Notes: a model not told the origin generated them from the letters alone. DNA of 64,000 bases from Gammaproteobacteria bacterium (GCA_023381645.1 JAMCRJ010000051.1:1-64000); one strand, 5' to 3'. Counted from the first letter of the stretch, positions 42,481-51,687 are shown. Program-made: numbers and translations.

Positions 42481-42858
42481 CTAATTGGCAACCGGCAGGA
42501 CCGATTCTCGGTGGATGCTTTTCCTGCCAGTGTCTTCGCTATTCCAGCGCCGGGCCAGCGTATCCAGTGCATCCAGCACTTCCCGCAGTTCCAGTCCGCG
42601 CGGCGTCAGGCCATAGGTCACTTCCGGAGGAATGCTGGGACGATACACCCTGAATACCACTCCCGCCTCCTCCAGGGTGCGCAAACGCTCCGTCAACATC
42701 CGTGACGAAATGCCGCGCACTTCCCGCTTGAGCATCCCGAAACGGGTGGGACCGCGTTGTCTCAGCGTCCAGAGGATGTATGTGGTCCATGGCCCCATCA
42801 GCAAGCGGAGCAGTGCATCCATGGGGCAAGTCGTTTCCTGTTTGGTTTGTCTGTTCAT
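42481..42858 (-). CDS. HxlR-family transcriptional regulator
   Basis: This encodes 125 residues, one winged-HTH domain of the HxlR type: CPMDALLRLLMGPWTTYILWTLRQRGPTRF, then SSRMLTERLRTLEEAGVV and VTYGLTPRGLELREVL. The single Cys11 at the N terminus matches the position of redox-sensing Cys in some family members. It is divergent from the di-iron protein gene, so that gene is its probable target. The start at 42858 has no strong ribosome site. Confidence 0.9.
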   Translation of the reverse strand: MNRQTKQETTCPMDALLRLLMGPWTTYILWTLRQRGPTRFGMLKREVRGISSRMLTERLRTLEEAGVVFRVYRPSIPPEVTYGLTPRGLELREVLDALDTLARRWNSEDTGRKSIHRESVLPVAN

Positions 42859-42899
42859 GGTTACTCAATCGTACCAGATCTATAAAATATACTAAAATT

Positions 42900-42916
42900 A
42901 TCGGGATTCGCCCGAT
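42900..42916. promoter_or_regulatory. Short palindrome in the HxlR control region
   Basis: ATCGGG (42900-42905) and CCCGAT (42911-42916) form a perfect 6-bp inverted repeat around a 5-nt centre. It sits 42 bp before the HxlR start, where an autoregulatory operator would be expected. Confidence 0.4.
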
Positions 42917-42928
42917 GCCGGGATTTGT

Positions 42929-42955
42929 CGTAAAATGCCGAGCATATATTTTACG
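42929..42955. promoter_or_regulatory. Perfect inverted repeat, candidate operator
   Basis: CGTAAAAT (42929-42936) and ATTTTACG (42948-42955) form a perfect 8-bp inverted repeat with an 11-nt spacer. The half-site spacing suits a dimeric winged-HTH protein. It overlaps a weak plus-strand promoter (TTGTCG at 42925-42930, 16-bp spacer, TATTTT at 42947-42952), so binding could block the di-iron gene. Confidence 0.5.
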
Positions 42956-43081
42956 AAGCCTCACGGTGTTGTCACAAGGCTTTGTGGGGGTGCCGGCGCG
43001 CGACTTTCGTCTGGTGGGCGGAAGGGGGCTGAGGTGTCCCGGCATCCGTTATCGAGAACGCCAGAGAGAGGTTGGTTCACC

Positions 43082-43939
43082 ATGCTATACCCCGAGTTGT
43101 TCAAATCGCTGGAGGCCGCGCGCTGGAACATGGCCACGGATATCCCCTGGGAGCAGTTTGACCGTAGCCTGGTCAGTGATGAGCAGTTGCGCACGATCAA
43201 GATGAATGCAGTCACCGAGTGGTCGGCACTCCCGGCGACGGAGATGTTTCTCCGCGACAACCGGAACGACTCCGATTTTTCGGCCTTCATGTCCATCTGG
43301 TTCTACGAAGAGCAGAAGCACGCCCTGGTGCTCATGGAATACCTGCGCCGCTTCGCACCGGAATATCTGCCGACGGAAGATGAATTGCACAATGTGCGCT
43401 TTGAATTTGATCCGGCGCCAGCAATGGAAACCCTCATGCTGCATTTTTGCGGCGAAATCCGTCTGACACACTGGTACAAATGCGCGGCGCAGTGGCATAG
43501 CGAGCCGGTGATCCGCTCGATTTACGAGGTGCTATCCAAGGATGAGGCGCGGCACGCGGGTATTTATCTGAAATATATGCGGCGCGCCATTGACCGTCTC
43601 GGGGACAGCGCGCGTCTGGCTTTTGCCAAAATCGGTGTGCTCATGGCCAACACCAAGACGGCGAAGGCATTGCATCCCACCAATCTCCACGTGAACAAGG
43701 CGATGTATCCCGAGGATAGCGTGCAGAGTCATCTGCCGGATCCGGGTTGGCTGGAGCAATGGCTGGATACCCAGATTCATTTCGACGCGATTTGGGAGGG
43801 CAAGGTGGTCAATGGCATCTTGCGCAATCTTTCTGCTTTGCTCGAAACGCCCATTCAGAGCGTCAGGGACCTCAGCCGTTACCGCAAGGCGATGAGCGCC
43901 GCCGACCATGATTCCTCCGGGCACCTGGTGGCGGGCTGA
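43082..43939 (+). CDS. Ferritin-like di-iron protein, acyl-ACP desaturase type
   Basis: This encodes 285 residues with a four-helix di-iron quartet: Glu46, Glu77-x-x-His80 (in YEEQKHA), Glu125 and Glu155-x-x-His158 (in KDEARHAG). That pattern fits soluble stearoyl-ACP-type desaturases and their bacterial relatives. It is shorter than plant desaturases (about 360). It may desaturate an acyl chain or act as another di-iron oxidase; the substrate is not predictable. AGAGAGG precedes the ATG at 43082. HxlR is divergent. It converges on ftsZ. Confidence 0.8.
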   Translation: MLYPELFKSLEAARWNMATDIPWEQFDRSLVSDEQLRTIKMNAVTEWSALPATEMFLRDNRNDSDFSAFMSIWFYEEQKHALVLMEYLRRFAPEYLPTEDELHNVRFEFDPAPAMETLMLHFCGEIRLTHWYKCAAQWHSEPVIRSIYEVLSKDEARHAGIYLKYMRRAIDRLGDSARLAFAKIGVLMANTKTAKALHPTNLHVNKAMYPEDSVQSHLPDPGWLEQWLDTQIHFDAIWEGKVVNGILRNLSALLETPIQSVRDLSRYRKAMSAADHDSSGHLVAG

Positions 43940-43981
43940 TCGCGCTGTAACGGTTCGTCATGGGCACGCTAGCGGCATGAC

Positions 43982-44026
43982 GGCGGGCAGACGGCCCGCC
44001 ACCGGGCGGGAAAAGTAGCCGCCCGG
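43982..44026. terminator. Tandem hairpins between the di-iron gene and ftsZ
   Basis: Two GC-rich hairpins lie back to back: GGCGGGC/GCCCGCC (43982-43988 and 43994-44000) and CCGGGCGG/CCGCCCGG (44002-44009 and 44019-44026). Both sit between convergent stop codons. Neither has a long T-run, so intrinsic termination is only probable. Confidence 0.5.
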
Positions 44027-44059
44027 GATGAATTCCTGCGCTGACCCGACCGTACGCCT

Positions 44060-45223
44060 TTAGTCCGCCTGACGGCGCAGGAAGGCAGGGATGTCCAGGT
44101 CGGCGTAGTTCGGCGTGTGGTTGCCGCCATGGGCGGGCACGCTCGAACCCGTCGGGCGTTCGGTCTGGCGCATACCGGTAGGCTTGTCGAGGTTGCGCCA
44201 ATCCGCTGCCGTGGCCGGGATCGCTGCCGGCCGTGGCCGGATGTTCTCGACCGCCAGCCGCACGGGTTCTCGTTGCAATCCGGTGGCGACCACCGTAACC
44301 CGTAGTTCCCCTTCCAGTTCTGGATCCAGCACGGTGCCAACCTTGACGTTGGCGTCATCTGCCGCATAACCACGGATCAGTTCGCCGACTTCTTCAAACT
44401 CGCCCAAAGTCAGGTCCATGCCGGCGGTGATGTTGACCAGGATGCCGCGGGCTCCAGCGAGATTGATGTCGTCCAGCAGCGGACTGGAGGCGGCACGGGT
44501 GGCGGCATCCTTGGCGCGGTTTTCGCCGCGGCCGCTGGCGGCACCCATCATGGCCAAACCCATGCCGGACATGACGGTACGGACATCGGCGAAATCCAGG
44601 TTCATCAGGCCGGGGCGGGTAACCAGCTCCGAGATGCCCTGCACGGCACCGAGAAGGATGTTGTCGGCGGCCTGGTAGGCGTCCTTGAGGCTGATGTTCT
44701 TGCCGAGGACGGACAACAGCTTCTCGTTGGGGATGATGACCAGCGAGTCCACGTGCTGGGAGAGGTCGTCGATGCCGGAGAGGGCGTGCTGCTGGCGCTT
44801 CTTGCCTTCGAAGTTGAAGGGCCTGGTGACCACACCGACGGTGAGGATGCCCATATCGCGAGCAATGGCCGCCACCACGGGGGCAGCGCCGGTGCCGGTG
44901 CCGCCGCCCATGCCCGTGGTGATGAAGACCATGTCGGCCTTTTCCAGAGCCGCGCGGATTTCGTCACGACCTTCCTCGGCGGCCTTGCGACCGACTTCGG
45001 GATCCGCGCCCGCACCGAGGCCGCGGGTGATCTGGGCGCCGAGCTGGATCGTATGGCTGGCGTGGGAGTGGCGCAGCGCCTGGGCATCGGTATTGGCGCT
45101 GATGAACTCTACGCCTTCCAAGCCTGCCGCGCACATGTTGTTGATGGCGTTGCCGCCCCCGCCACCGACGCCGATGACTTTGATGACAGCACCGTCTTGT
45201 TCACATTCATTGAGTTCAAACAT
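44060..45223 (-). CDS. ftsZ: Cell division tubulin homologue FtsZ
   Basis: This encodes 387 residues. The GTP-binding tubulin signature GGGTGTGAAP lies at about 105-114, with GGGGGNAINNM near the N terminus and the T7-loop region LDFADVRTVM. A variable linker leads to the conserved C-terminal peptide DIPAFLRRQAD that binds FtsA, ZipA and ZapD. AAGGGG precedes the ATG. It is the last gene of the dcw cluster; lpxC does not follow as in many gammaproteobacteria. ZapD is encoded at 34309. Confidence 0.98.
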   Translation of the reverse strand: MFELNECEQDGAVIKVIGVGGGGGNAINNMCAAGLEGVEFISANTDAQALRHSHASHTIQLGAQITRGLGAGADPEVGRKAAEEGRDEIRAALEKADMVFITTGMGGGTGTGAAPVVAAIARDMGILTVGVVTRPFNFEGKKRQQHALSGIDDLSQHVDSLVIIPNEKLLSVLGKNISLKDAYQAADNILLGAVQGISELVTRPGLMNLDFADVRTVMSGMGLAMMGAASGRGENRAKDAATRAASSPLLDDINLAGARGILVNITAGMDLTLGEFEEVGELIRGYAADDANVKVGTVLDPELEGELRVTVVATGLQREPVRLAVENIRPRPAAIPATAADWRNLDKPTGMRQTERPTGSSVPAHGGNHTPNYADLDIPAFLRRQAD

Positions 45224-45281
45224 GGTCTTTCCCCTTCTTGAAGTCCTGCAAAATTGTGTGCCTCAGCCCTGCGCGCAGTAA

Positions 45282-46550
45282 TCAGCCAAAGCTCGTCTGT
45301 ACCCAGGAGCGCATCTTGCGAAAAACGCCGCCAAAGCTGGTATCCATATGATTTTCCCGTGCCGCGACGGCCGGGTTCTGTAGTGGCTCTGCCTGACCGG
45401 ACGCCTGATTGTGCAGTCCGTACATGACCAGACCGACGCCGGTGGCATGGCCCGGGTTTCGGACGACGGTTTCCATGCCGGGCAAATGCATGGGCTCGCC
45501 GACGCGTACCGGTAGGTGGAGGATTTCTTCGGCTAGTTCGGCTATACCTTCCAGCTTGCTGGAGCCGCCGGTGATGACCACCCCGGCCGCGACCATATCT
45601 TCGTAGCCGGTACGCCGCAGTTCCGCCTGGATCAGCTCGAAAAGCTCCTTGATACGGGGCTCGATGATGTCGCCGAGAATACGCCGGGAAATGGTCCGCG
45701 GCGGACGGGTGCCGACACTGGGGACGGGTATTTCGTCGTCCTGCTCGATCAGGTCGCCGAGGGCGCAGCCGTAGAGTTTTTTGATCTGCTCGGCTTCGAC
45801 GGGCGGGGTGCGCAGGCCGAGGGCGATGTCGTTGGTAACCTGGTCGCCGGCGATGGGGATGACGGCGGTGTGGCGGACGGCGCCGTCACGGAAGATGGCA
45901 ATATCGGTGGTGCCCCCGCCGATGTCCACCAGGCAGACGCCCAGTTCTTTTTCATCGGCGGTGAGGACGGCATCGGCGGAGGCCAGTTGTTCGAGAACCA
46001 GATCCTGCACCTGCAAGCCGCAGCGCTCGACGCATTTGGCGATGTTTTGTGCCGCACTCACGGCACCGGTGACGATGTGCACCCGCGCCTCCAGACGTAC
46101 GCCGGACATGCCGACGGGTTCACGAACCCCTTCCTGACTGTCGATCATGAATTCCTGGGGAAGGATGTGGATGACATTCTGGTCCTGGGGAATGACGATG
46201 GCGCGGGCAGCATCCATCACCCGTCCGACATCATCGTTGCTGACTTCCTTGTTCTTGATGGCGACGATGCCGTGACTGTTATAGCCGCGAATATGGCCAC
46301 CGGCAATACCGACGACGGCACTATGGATCTGTACGCCGGCCATCAGTTCCGCTTCCTGCACGGCGCGGGTGATGGCCTGAACGGTGGATTCGATGTCGAC
46401 CACCACACCCTTTTTGAGGCCGCGGGAGGGATGCTGGCCGACGCCGATGATTTCCGCCTCACGGCCACCCCTGGATTGGGCGACGATGCAGGCGACCTTG
46501 GAGGTACCGATGTCCAAACCGACGATGAGTTCCGGGCTGCTGCGTTTCAT
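45282..46550 (-). CDS. ftsA: Cell division protein FtsA
   Basis: This encodes 422 residues of the actin-like FtsA, which tethers FtsZ to the membrane. Phosphate loop VGLDIGTSKV near the N terminus, the 1C-domain region, LVDIGGGTTDIAIF, and VVITGGSSKLEGI are present. The last residues KMRSWVQTSFG form the amphipathic membrane-targeting helix. AAGGAG precedes the ATG. It is 29 bp after ftsQ and 58 bp before ftsZ, the loosest spacing in the cluster. Confidence 0.97.
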   Translation of the reverse strand: MKRSSPELIVGLDIGTSKVACIVAQSRGGREAEIIGVGQHPSRGLKKGVVVDIESTVQAITRAVQEAELMAGVQIHSAVVGIAGGHIRGYNSHGIVAIKNKEVSNDDVGRVMDAARAIVIPQDQNVIHILPQEFMIDSQEGVREPVGMSGVRLEARVHIVTGAVSAAQNIAKCVERCGLQVQDLVLEQLASADAVLTADEKELGVCLVDIGGGTTDIAIFRDGAVRHTAVIPIAGDQVTNDIALGLRTPPVEAEQIKKLYGCALGDLIEQDDEIPVPSVGTRPPRTISRRILGDIIEPRIKELFELIQAELRRTGYEDMVAAGVVITGGSSKLEGIAELAEEILHLPVRVGEPMHLPGMETVVRNPGHATGVGLVMYGLHNQASGQAEPLQNPAVAARENHMDTSFGGVFRKMRSWVQTSFG

Positions 46551-46579
46551 TTCATTCGCTCCTTCGGATCGGTGATCCG

Positions 46580-47422
46580 TTACTGACTGCTGATGGTGGC
46601 CGCTGCGGGCATGGCGACCGCAAAGCCATTGGTGTAGCGCAGGTCCATGGTGGCCCCCGGCACGAGGTATTCCTTGACCTGGGGGGCGATGGCCACCCAG
46701 CGTTTTAATGCTGGAATCATGTTCTGGCTGCCTAACAGCAGGCGTACCTGATTACTGAGAATGCAGCGCCAGCCGCCGCGTCGGTCTTCCTGAAGGGACG
46801 TCACCTTGACGCCGAGCGGGGCGACGATACCGTTAAAAGTAGCGAGTTGTGTGATCAGTTCACTACCGCTACCGGCCGGACCTTCGAGGTTCGGAAGTCC
46901 TACCGGTACCTGCCGGGGGGGGACGCTGAACACCTGTCCCAGGCCATCCACCATCTGTCCCGCACCGCTCAGCCAGCGGGCTACGGGTGTGTAGGATTTG
47001 ATCCGGATCTGCAGCCGGTCGGGCCAGACCCGACGGACTTCGGCATCCGCTACCCAGGGGAGGGTGTCGATTGCCTGTCGCACCTGATCCGGATGGATCC
47101 AGAGAAAACCCTGATCCACGTATGGTCGGAGGGCGGCGTTCACCTCGGGCAGCGGGATCTGCGCCGATATGCCAGAAATGGTCAAGGTGCTGATGGGCAT
47201 GACTTGTGGTTCCCGCACCCAGTTCCAGCCCATCCAGCCCCCCCACGCGAGGGCGCTGATACCGATTCCGCCAAAGAGCGTGCGGCCATAAAGCCGCCAC
47301 GGAATGGTCCGGCGTATTTTGGGCGGAGCCGCCTCGGTTTTGCGTCTGGGCGGTTTCCTGAGGGTGGCGGCAGGATGTTGCGGTTGCTGCCCGTGGCGGT
47401 AATCGCGCATGACGCTAACCAT
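46580..47422 (-). CDS. ftsQ: Cell division protein FtsQ
   Basis: This encodes 280 residues. A basic cytoplasmic head is followed by one membrane helix (about 48-68), a POTRA domain starting STLTISGISAQIP, and the FtsQ beta-domain (YTPVARWLSGAGQMVDGLGQVF). It links early and late divisome proteins with FtsB and FtsL. The ATG at 47422 has AGGAGAG upstream and overlaps the ddl stop by 8 nt; a second ATG at 47410 is an alternative. Confidence 0.94.
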   Translation of the reverse strand: MVSVMRDYRHGQQPQHPAATLRKPPRRKTEAAPPKIRRTIPWRLYGRTLFGGIGISALAWGGWMGWNWVREPQVMPISTLTISGISAQIPLPEVNAALRPYVDQGFLWIHPDQVRQAIDTLPWVADAEVRRVWPDRLQIRIKSYTPVARWLSGAGQMVDGLGQVFSVPPRQVPVGLPNLEGPAGSGSELITQLATFNGIVAPLGVKVTSLQEDRRGGWRCILSNQVRLLLGSQNMIPALKRWVAIAPQVKEYLVPGATMDLRYTNGFAVAMPAAATISSQ

Positions 47423-48341
47423 GTTTCACTCTCCTCTGCGCGGTGCGCAGTATGGTGGCGCATAATTCCGGGAAATCCATGCCGATCGCTTTGGCGGCCA
47501 TGGGGACCAAGCTGTGGCTGGTCATGCCGGGTACACTGTTCACTTCCAGCAGATGGGCCTGGCCGTCGCTGCTGATCATGAAGTCGACCCGCCCCCAGTC
47601 GCGGCAGCCGAGCTCGGCAAAGGCACTGAGCGCAAGGGCCTGCAACTGCTGGTCCAGTGAGGCGCCGAGGCCGGAGGGCAGGAGGTAGCGGGTATCGTCG
47701 GAGAGATACTTGGCGGTGTAGTCATAGAAGGTCCGGGGCGTTTCGATAACGATGGGCGGCAGTGCCTGGCCATCGAGGATGCCGACAGTGGCTTCGTGGC
47801 CGATGACGGCAGCCTCGCAGAGGACTTCATCCTCGATGGCGAAGGCGCACCGTAAGGCCGCATCCAATTCCGCCGGGCCGCCGACTTTGCTGACCCCGAG
47901 GCTGGAGCCACCGTGGTTCGGCTTGATGTACAGGGGCCAGCCGAAGCGGGAGCCGAGATCGGGCGTGTGGCCGCCGCGACGCAGCAGGATGCCGTCGGTC
48001 ACCGGTAAACCGGCGGCCCGCCAGAGCTGCTTGCAGCGCCATTTATCCATGGCGAGAGCGGAGGCGAGGACACCGCTGCCGGTGTAAGGCATATCCAAGG
48101 TTTCCAGGCAGGCCTGCAACAGACCGTCTTCGCCTACCGCGCCATGGCAGACGTTGAAGGCGATCTGCGCCCCACTTTCCGCCATTTGCTGCTGGACGAC
48201 GGCCGGCTGGATATCGACGCCGACGGCATCCATACCTAGCCCCTGCAAGGCTTGCAACACGGCGCGACCGCTGTCGAGAGAGACTTCGCGCTCTCCGGAG
48301 GGACCACCATAAAGTACGGCTATGCGGGCCAGATCAGACAT
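47415..48341 (-). CDS. ddl: D-alanine--D-alanine ligase
   Basis: This encodes 308 residues of an ATP-grasp ligase that makes D-Ala-D-Ala for peptidoglycan. VLYGGPSGEREVSLDSG is the N-terminal signature, IKPNHGGSSLGVSKV the ATP-grasp loop and HLLEVNSVPGMTSHS the C-terminal metal site. The residue set (Ser-Tyr type versus Phe type) follows the Ddl family. The start at 48341 overlaps murB by 8 nt. Vancomycin-type D-Ala-D-Lac specificity is not indicated. Confidence 0.96.
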   Translation of the reverse strand: MSDLARIAVLYGGPSGEREVSLDSGRAVLQALQGLGMDAVGVDIQPAVVQQQMAESGAQIAFNVCHGAVGEDGLLQACLETLDMPYTGSGVLASALAMDKWRCKQLWRAAGLPVTDGILLRRGGHTPDLGSRFGWPLYIKPNHGGSSLGVSKVGGPAELDAALRCAFAIEDEVLCEAAVIGHEATVGILDGQALPPIVIETPRTFYDYTAKYLSDDTRYLLPSGLGASLDQQLQALALSAFAELGCRDWGRVDFMISSDGQAHLLEVNSVPGMTSHSLVPMAAKAIGMDFPELCATILRTAQRRVKHG

Positions 48342-49221
48342 CGGCCACCTCCCCGATGATCCGCATCTCCGGCTGAAGTTCGATGCCGAAGCGGTTGAGG
48401 ACCTCTTGTTGTACTTTGGCCACCAGTGCCTCGATCTCTTCGGCGCGGGCGGCGCCGCGGTTGATGATGAAATTGGCGTGCTGGATGCTGACTTCGGCGT
48501 CCCCGTAACGCAGTCCCTTGAGTTCTGCCGCCTCGATGAGCCGGGCGGCATGATCGCCGGGCGGATTGCGGAAGACGGAACCGCAGCTCGGCCATTCCAA
48601 GGGCTGAGTGGCGGCGCGGCGTTCTTGCCAGGCACGCAGGCGCTGTATGACGATGTCGCTGTCTTCGGGCGACAGGCGCAATCCGGCGGCGATGAAGCAG
48701 GCCGCGCCCTGACCCTGCACCTCGCGGTAACCCACCTGGAACTCGGCGCGGGGCAGACGTTGCACTCGGCCATCGGGGTGCAGGACCTCGGCCCATTCCA
48801 CCAGGCTCCAGGTGTCGCCGTCGTTGGCCCCCGCGTTCATCGTCAGGCAGCCGCCCAGGGTGCCGGGTATGCCGGCCAGGAATTCGGCGCCCGCAAGCCC
48901 GGCTTTGGCCGCGAAGTGGGCGATCTTGACTGCGCCTGCGCCCGCTCCGGCACGAACCAGGCCGGACGCATCGAGGGAGATTGCATCCAGGGTGTTGGCC
49001 AGGCAAATGACGGTACCGCGCAGGCCGCCATCCCGCACCAGTACATTGCTACCCAGCCCGAGCCAGGTAAGGGGGGCGACGGCGAAACGCTGCAGGAAGG
49101 CCTGCAGATCTTCCAGTGTGCCGGGCAGATAGAAGCGATCGGCCGGGCCGCCGACCCGCCAACTGGTATGGCGGTGCATGGGTTCTCCCAGGCGCAAACG
49201 ACCCCCAATAACGGGCATCAT
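48334..49221 (-). CDS. murB: UDP-N-acetylenolpyruvoylglucosamine reductase
   Basis: This encodes 295 residues. It reduces UDP-GlcNAc-enolpyruvate to UDP-MurNAc with NADPH and FAD. Features are NTSWRVGG-like HTSWRVGGPADRF, WLGLGSNVLVRDGG (FAD), GIPGTLGG and the catalytic SCGSVFRNPPGDHAARLIE. The ATG at 49221 has GGAGG 7 nt upstream and overlaps the murC stop. An additional ATG follows at 49218. Confidence 0.95.
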   Translation of the reverse strand: MMPVIGGRLRLGEPMHRHTSWRVGGPADRFYLPGTLEDLQAFLQRFAVAPLTWLGLGSNVLVRDGGLRGTVICLANTLDAISLDASGLVRAGAGAGAVKIAHFAAKAGLAGAEFLAGIPGTLGGCLTMNAGANDGDTWSLVEWAEVLHPDGRVQRLPRAEFQVGYREVQGQGAACFIAAGLRLSPEDSDIVIQRLRAWQERRAATQPLEWPSCGSVFRNPPGDHAARLIEAAELKGLRYGDAEVSIQHANFIINRGAARAEEIEALVAKVQQEVLNRFGIELQPEMRIIGEVADV

Positions 49222-50612
49222 GCGGGATCCTCCCCGAAGACCTGGGGCCATTGTGCCGCCAGACTGGCGATGCTGCCCGCGCCGAGGGTCAGCAGTACGG
49301 CCCCGGTGGGGAGTTCGGCGCGGATTTGTTGCGGCGCAGTGAGTAAATCAGGCAGGAAACGGACGGTTACGCCCTGGGCGGCCATGGCCTCGGCGAGGGC
49401 GCGGCTGCTGACGCCGGGCAGGGCCTTTTCGCCAGCACTGTAAATGTCCGTCAGAATCACCCGGTCCGCTGCCGCCAGGCTGCTGACGAAATCACCGAAG
49501 AGCGCTTGCGTGCGGCTGTAGCGGTGGGGCTGAAAGGCCACCACCAGCGGCCGCTCCGGCCATACGGAGCGGGCTGCGGCGATAGTGGCGGCGATTTCCC
49601 GGGGGTGGTGGCCGTAATCATCCACCACGGTAATGCCAGCGAAGGTACCGACCAGTTCAAAGCGGCGGCCGACCCCACGGAAGTCGGCCAGAGCAGCGGT
49701 AATGGTGGATTCCGGTATGCCCACCTTGCTGGCAATACCGATGGCGGCAAGGGCATTGAGGACGTTGTGGCGGCCGGGGATGCCCAGTTCTACGTCCAGC
49801 CAGTGGACATAGTCGTTGTCCACCCGCCGCCACACGGCGAAGCGACTGCCGATGCCCTGCACGGCGACATCACGCGCTTGTAAATCCACATCGTCACCGA
49901 AGCCGTAGCGCAGCACGGGGGTGCGCAATTCGGGGATGAGGCCCGCGACCATGGGTTCATCGGTGCAGAGGACGGCGAGGCCGTAGAAGGGCAGGCGCTG
50001 GAGAAACTGCAGGAAGGCGCCGCGCAGATTGTCGAGGCTGTCGCCGTAGGTTTCCATGTGATCGGCGTCGATGTTGGTGACAACGGCCATGACGGGTGCG
50101 AGATAGAGGAAGGATGCATCGGATTCGTCCGCTTCCGCCACCAGATATTCGCCACTGCCGAGGGCAGCATGGGTCCCGGCGCTCTTCAAGCGGCCGCCGA
50201 TGACGAAGGTGGGGTCCAGTCCGCCAGCGCCGAGAATGCTTGCCACCAGGCTAGTGGTGGTGGTCTTACCGTGGGTGCCGGCGATGGCGATGCCCTGCTT
50301 GAAGCGCATCAGCTCCGCCAGCATCTCGGCGCGGCGGATGACGGGGATGCGCAACGTGCGGGCGGCCTGCACCTCGGGATTGCTTTCGGGAATGGCCGAA
50401 GAAATCACGACCACATCGGCGCCGCGCACATTGGCTGCTTCGTGGCCGCTGAAAATCCGCGCCCCCAAATCCGTCAGGCGCAGGGTCGAATTGCCGGGCC
50501 GCATATCAGAACCGGAGACGGCATAGCCGAGATTCAGCAGCACCTCGGCTATGCCGCGCATGCCGCTGCCGCCGATTCCGACCATGTGGATTTGTCGTAC
50601 CCAGTTACGCAT
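49218..50612 (-). CDS. murC: UDP-N-acetylmuramate--L-alanine ligase
   Basis: This encodes 464 residues of the first Mur ligase. N-terminal HMVGIGGSGMRGIAEVL binds the UDP-sugar, GTHGKTTTTSLVA is the P-loop, and DDYGHHPREIAATI is the MurC-specific motif. The ATG at 50612 follows GGAGG with 5-nt spacing; the GTG at 50627 is less likely. It overlaps murG by 8 nt. Confidence 0.97.
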   Translation of the reverse strand: MRNWVRQIHMVGIGGSGMRGIAEVLLNLGYAVSGSDMRPGNSTLRLTDLGARIFSGHEAANVRGADVVVISSAIPESNPEVQAARTLRIPVIRRAEMLAELMRFKQGIAIAGTHGKTTTTSLVASILGAGGLDPTFVIGGRLKSAGTHAALGSGEYLVAEADESDASFLYLAPVMAVVTNIDADHMETYGDSLDNLRGAFLQFLQRLPFYGLAVLCTDEPMVAGLIPELRTPVLRYGFGDDVDLQARDVAVQGIGSRFAVWRRVDNDYVHWLDVELGIPGRHNVLNALAAIGIASKVGIPESTITAALADFRGVGRRFELVGTFAGITVVDDYGHHPREIAATIAAARSVWPERPLVVAFQPHRYSRTQALFGDFVSSLAAADRVILTDIYSAGEKALPGVSSRALAEAMAAQGVTVRFLPDLLTAPQQIRAELPTGAVLLTLGAGSIASLAAQWPQVFGEDPA

Positions 50613-51687
50613 CTGTGCCTCCCGCACATTCTATACATGCTGCCGCAACGGTGGCGGCGGCATCGCCCTTGGCCTGCCGGCGTGCCGCCGCTGCCCAGCG
50701 CAGGCGGAGTCCCGGGTCGGCCAGCAATGGACGCAGCACATCGCGCAGTTGCAGGGCGTCCAGCCCCTCCTGACGCAGCATGCGGGCGGCGCCGGCCTTT
50801 TCCAGAAAACGGGCGTTAGCGGCCTGATGATCGTCCACTGCGAAGGGGAAGGGGATCAGGATGGCGCCGAGACCTGCGGCGGCCAGTTCGGCGATGGTGG
50901 CGGCACCGGCGCGGCAGAGGACGAGGTCGGCCCAGTCCAGCGCTGCTGCCATATCGTCTATGAAGGGTTCTACCCGTGCGTCGATACCCGCCTGCGCGTA
51001 AGCCGCCCGGGTGCTTTCCACGTGATCCCTGCCCGTCTGATGCCAGATGGCAGGGCGCTCGGCGTCGGTCATACCGCTCAGAGCGGCGGCACTGACCGCG
51101 TTCAGTACCTTGGCACCCTGGCTTCCGCCCATGATGAGCAGGCGCACCGGACCTTTGCGGTCGTGGAAGCGTTCCTGCGGTATCGGCAAGGCGTGAATGG
51201 CCTCGCGCACCGGATTCCCCACCCACTCACCGCGGGCCAGGCGGGCGCCGGGGAAGCCGAGAAAAACACGCCTGGCCAGTGGGGCCAGCAAACGATTGCT
51301 GAGCCCGGCGACGGCATTCTGTTCGTGCAGACAGAGCGGACGCCCCAAGGTCCAGGCGGCGATGCCGACGGGTGCGGTGACATAACCCCCCATACCCAGG
51401 ACCACACGGCTCCGGGTCTGCCGCAAAATCCGGCGTGCCTGCAGAATGGCCCTGCTCACCCGCCACGGCGCGCGCAACCAGCGACTGATGCCCTTGCCGC
51501 GCAGTCCCTGCATATCCAAGGTATGTAACGTGTAGCCGTGCTCGGGCACGAGGCGCGCTTCCATTCCGGTGGCCGTCCCCGCAAAAGTCACTTCCACGCC
51601 CTGGGCGCGCAGCGCATCGGCGACCGCCAGTGCCGGGAAGACATGGCCTCCGGTGCCACCCGCTGCGATCAGGACGCCGTCAGCCAT
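50605..51687 (-). CDS. murG: Lipid II synthase (GlcNAc transferase) MurG
   Basis: This encodes 360 residues of a GT-B glycosyltransferase that turns lipid I into lipid II on the inner face of the membrane. GGTGGHVFPALAVA is the N-terminal loop, HEQNAVAGLSNRLL and IMGGSQGAKVLN follow, and CRAGAATIAELAAAGLGAILIPFPFA is the UDP-GlcNAc site. Overlaps ftsW by 8 nt. Length normal. Confidence 0.97.
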   Translation of the reverse strand: MADGVLIAAGGTGGHVFPALAVADALRAQGVEVTFAGTATGMEARLVPEHGYTLHTLDMQGLRGKGISRWLRAPWRVSRAILQARRILRQTRSRVVLGMGGYVTAPVGIAAWTLGRPLCLHEQNAVAGLSNRLLAPLARRVFLGFPGARLARGEWVGNPVREAIHALPIPQERFHDRKGPVRLLIMGGSQGAKVLNAVSAAALSGMTDAERPAIWHQTGRDHVESTRAAYAQAGIDARVEPFIDDMAAALDWADLVLCRAGAATIAELAAAGLGAILIPFPFAVDDHQAANARFLEKAGAARMLRQEGLDALQLRDVLRPLLADPGLRLRWAAAARRQAKGDAAATVAAACIECAGGTDA

